The position numbers and the translations under genes are program-made. Below, in pieces: positions 62,432 to 64,000 of a stretch of DNA of 64,000 bases (within the stretch, counting starts at the first letter, position 1; each line of letters begins with the position of its first letter). The notes under the pieces were generated by a model. The model was not told the DNA's origin. It saw nothing but the letters and a program-made list of their open reading frames with translations, and did not search any database. Origin of the DNA: G963677325 sp963810555 (GTDB lineage Bacteria; Bacteroidota; Bacteroidia; Bacteroidales; Prolixibacteraceae); the NCBI GenBank assembly GCA_963810555.1, contig CAWENX010000019.1, forward strand, positions 62,001-126,000, given 5' to 3'.

Positions 62432-63232
62432 ATGAAAATAATTACCCTTGCTGAAAATCTTGTATACAATCATGATTTAAGGGCCGAGCATGGTTTATCA
62501 TTGTATATTGATACCGGTAAAAGTAAAATTCTATTCGATACAGGGCAATCGGGATTATTTATCCAAAACGCCGGTCAACTTGGTCTGGATATCGCCGATG
62601 TTGATATTCTTGTGTTGTCACATGGTCATTATGACCACACCGGAGGATTGAATGATTTTATTGAAAAGAACAGTAAGGCATCAATATTGGCGGGGGAATC
62701 GATTTTTCTTCCGAAATACAGCGGACACAATCGTTTTATAAGTACTCAAACAAATGATTCAATTATACGGCGGGTATCATTTATCAATTCTGTTACCAAA
62801 TTGGATGAAGATGTATTTGCTATCCCAAATATCAAAATCGATTATCACCAGGATACTCATTTCGAAAAATTTTATAAAGAAATCAGCAAATCCTTTTATC
62901 CGGACGATTTTTCAGAAGAACTATTTTTAGTAGTCAGGAAAAATGGAAAGATCTCTATCATTACAGCATGTTCTCACAGGGGCATTACAAATATCTGCAA
63001 TACTGCTGTTGGTTATTTCAATCTTCCCATCAATTTGATCCTTGGAGGATTCCACATGAAGAACAGCACAGAAGAACAATACAAGTGGATTTTGAAGTAC
63101 CTTAAGAATTCCAAACCAGATATGTTGGGAGTCTGTCACTGTACGGGAGTCGAAAATTATGCCCGTCTCATCAAAGATATCGATAAAGGAGTATTTTACA
63201 ATTATACCGGTAAGGAGATTATTTTTGAGTGA
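62432..63232 (+). CDS. MBL-fold metallohydrolase
   Basis: A 267-residue protein with start at the ATG at 62432 (MKIITLAENLVYNHDLRAEHG), preferred over the ATG at 62393 because a short non-conserved leader would precede. Metal motif SHGHYDHTGG (HxHxDH) near residue 67, further His in ACSHRGITNIC and GGFHM, and CHCTG. The sequence type is the dihydropterin aminobenzene-5'-phosphate synthase-like group seen in methanogens and anaerobes. It follows the thioesterase in the same direction. Confidence 0.9.
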   Translation: MKIITLAENLVYNHDLRAEHGLSLYIDTGKSKILFDTGQSGLFIQNAGQLGLDIADVDILVLSHGHYDHTGGLNDFIEKNSKASILAGESIFLPKYSGHNRFISTQTNDSIIRRVSFINSVTKLDEDVFAIPNIKIDYHQDTHFEKFYKEISKSFYPDDFSEELFLVVRKNGKISIITACSHRGITNICNTAVGYFNLPINLILGGFHMKNSTEEQYKWILKYLKNSKPDMLGVCHCTGVENYARLIKDIDKGVFYNYTGKEIIFE

Positions 63233-63337
63233 ACAGTGAACAGTCAATTTAAAAATATGATGAAAAAATGTTTGAAGTTCCGGTATTTATATATACATTT
63301 GAAGTGGTAACCCAATAATGTTACCTTTTACCTTTTC

Positions 63338-63370
63338 GGAGACCCGAACACACCCTGTGTACGGGTTTCC
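63338..63370. terminator. Hairpin after the MBL-fold gene
   Basis: GGAGACCCG (63338-63346) pairs with CGGGTTTCC (63362-63370) with one G-U pair, and ACAC with GTGT inside. A short T-run follows. It ends either the plus-strand set or the minus-strand FG-GAP gene, which stops at 63403. Confidence 0.55.
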
Positions 63371-63402
63371 TTGTTTAATGTAAAGTGTTCAGTGTACAAT
63401 TA

Positions 63403-64000
63403 TTATTTTCCGTTATTCAGCGCTCCGTTATTTGTCCAGAGTGTGACTCTTCCCAGCCGGTCGTATGGAGGATAAGTATGCATACCGCCGGTTATAAAAT
63501 CCATAAGTCCGTCATTGTTGAAGTCGCCCAGTCCGAGTGTCAGCAAGTGAGTAGGAGAATTCGCGATATTATGAATTGTAAATTGCTGTTCTCCATCATT
63601 TTCAAGCCAGATAAAACTTTGTGCATCGGGATGATCCCATAAGTTGAATCCGCTCACAGAGAAAAGATCCAGATCTCCGTCTTTATCAATATCACAGGCA
63701 CGAACATCATAAGCACCGGCAAAATTACAAATCCTGTGGTACTCAAAGTTAATGTTTCCCTTATTTTCCAGCCATTGTATTCCATGCCAGGGTCTTGGCA
63801 CCGGAGGAATGTAATCAAAAGCATCACCGTTGGTATAAAGGATATCCTCATCACCGTCTTTATCAAGATCACATAGGGTTATATGGCTTGATCCGAAATC
63901 CTCGTTACTGGATTTGTAGAGAAGTTTGGACTGAAAATTTCCTTTCCCATCATTTATAAAACAATAGATTTCCTCCCATTCCTGACTTATGAGAGTAATT
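63403..64000 (-). CDS. FG-GAP/VCBS repeat protein, C-terminal part
   Basis: Only the last 199 codons are in the window, and the frame is open to the edge. Calcium-binding-like repeats are clear: CDLDKDGDEDILYTNGD, CDIDKDGDLDLFSVSG and GDFNNDGLMDFITGG, the DxDxDGxxD pattern of integrin-like FG-GAP/VCBS propellers, separated by IQWLENKG and FIWLENDG strands. Such proteins are exported. The number of blades, N-terminal signal and any catalytic domain lie outside. Confidence 0.85.
   Translation of the reverse strand, partial: ITLISQEWEEIYCFINDGKGNFQSKLLYKSSNEDFGSSHITLCDLDKDGDEDILYTNGDAFDYIPPVPRPWHGIQWLENKGNINFEYHRICNFAGAYDVRACDIDKDGDLDLFSVSGFNLWDHPDAQSFIWLENDGEQQFTIHNIANSPTHLLTLGLGDFNNDGLMDFITGGMHTYPPYDRLGRVTLWTNNGALNNGK

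Overview
The window looks like a chromosomal segment of an uncultured or environmental Bacteroidota, probably of the Bacteroidales/Marinilabiliales type. Supporting signs are a Bacteroidota-style dcw cluster (mraZ-rsmH-ftsL-ftsI with a PASTA domain-murE-mraY), a pair resembling the Bacteroides glycine-lipid acyltransferases, a DUF5686 outer-membrane protein, fimbrillin-like lipoproteins, an IS66 remnant, and promoters of the Bacteroidota type (TTTG, 19-21 bp, TAnnTTTG). Base composition is AT-rich throughout and no rRNA or tRNA gene was seen.

Layout. 1-5.6 kb: cell wall and division operon on the minus strand. 6.3-8.3 kb: lipid acyltransferases. 8.3-9.6 kb: a frameshifted NtrC-type regulator. 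10-28.6 kb: mostly housekeeping genes (bacterioferritin, ComEC, peptide deformylase, RuvX, AspRS, TadA, RlmN, YidD) with several envelope proteins. 29-30.3 kb: a decayed IS66. 30.5-41.8 kb: a catabolic region in which most enzymes carry export signals (ManD-like dehydratase, ceramidase-like hydrolase, Kelch protein, enolase-superfamily enzyme, RraA-like, RidA, amidohydrolase, SelA-like PLP enzyme); a second block with an intact paralogous enolase-superfamily enzyme, a broken BASS transporter and a PIG-L deacetylase lies at 54.1-58.2 kb. 42.3-49.2 kb: two small peptides, two fimbrillin-like lipoproteins (one broken) and an operon encoding a PqqD-like protein, a nucleotidyltransferase, an HPr-kinase-like protein and a Ser/His signal-peptidase-like protein. 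50.4-52.1 kb: two tandem copies of a large apparent non-coding RNA. 59.4-63.2 kb: a DUF134/OsmC/NifX operon diverging from trmO, DUF1847, thioesterase and MBL-fold genes. 63.4 kb to the end: part of an FG-GAP/VCBS repeat protein.

The most interesting material is non-coding or small. First, two diverged copies of a roughly 550-nt RNA each have the same full Bacteroidota promoter (TTTG-N20-TATTTTTG) and a strong intrinsic terminator, and their helices are kept by different base pairs. Second, five intergenic loci carry quasi-palindromic arrays with an exact 11-bp period, two of them exactly 8 x 11 bp, and several end in the same box around CTTTGGTATAACG. Third, the peptide/PqqD/kinase/nucleotidyltransferase/peptidase locus looks like a peptide-modification system lacking the usual cyclase or radical SAM enzyme.

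Several genes are broken by single-base shifts (regulator, Kelch protein, enolase-superfamily enzyme, fimbrillin, BASS transporter). These may be real decay or residual sequencing errors; the sequence alone cannot decide.
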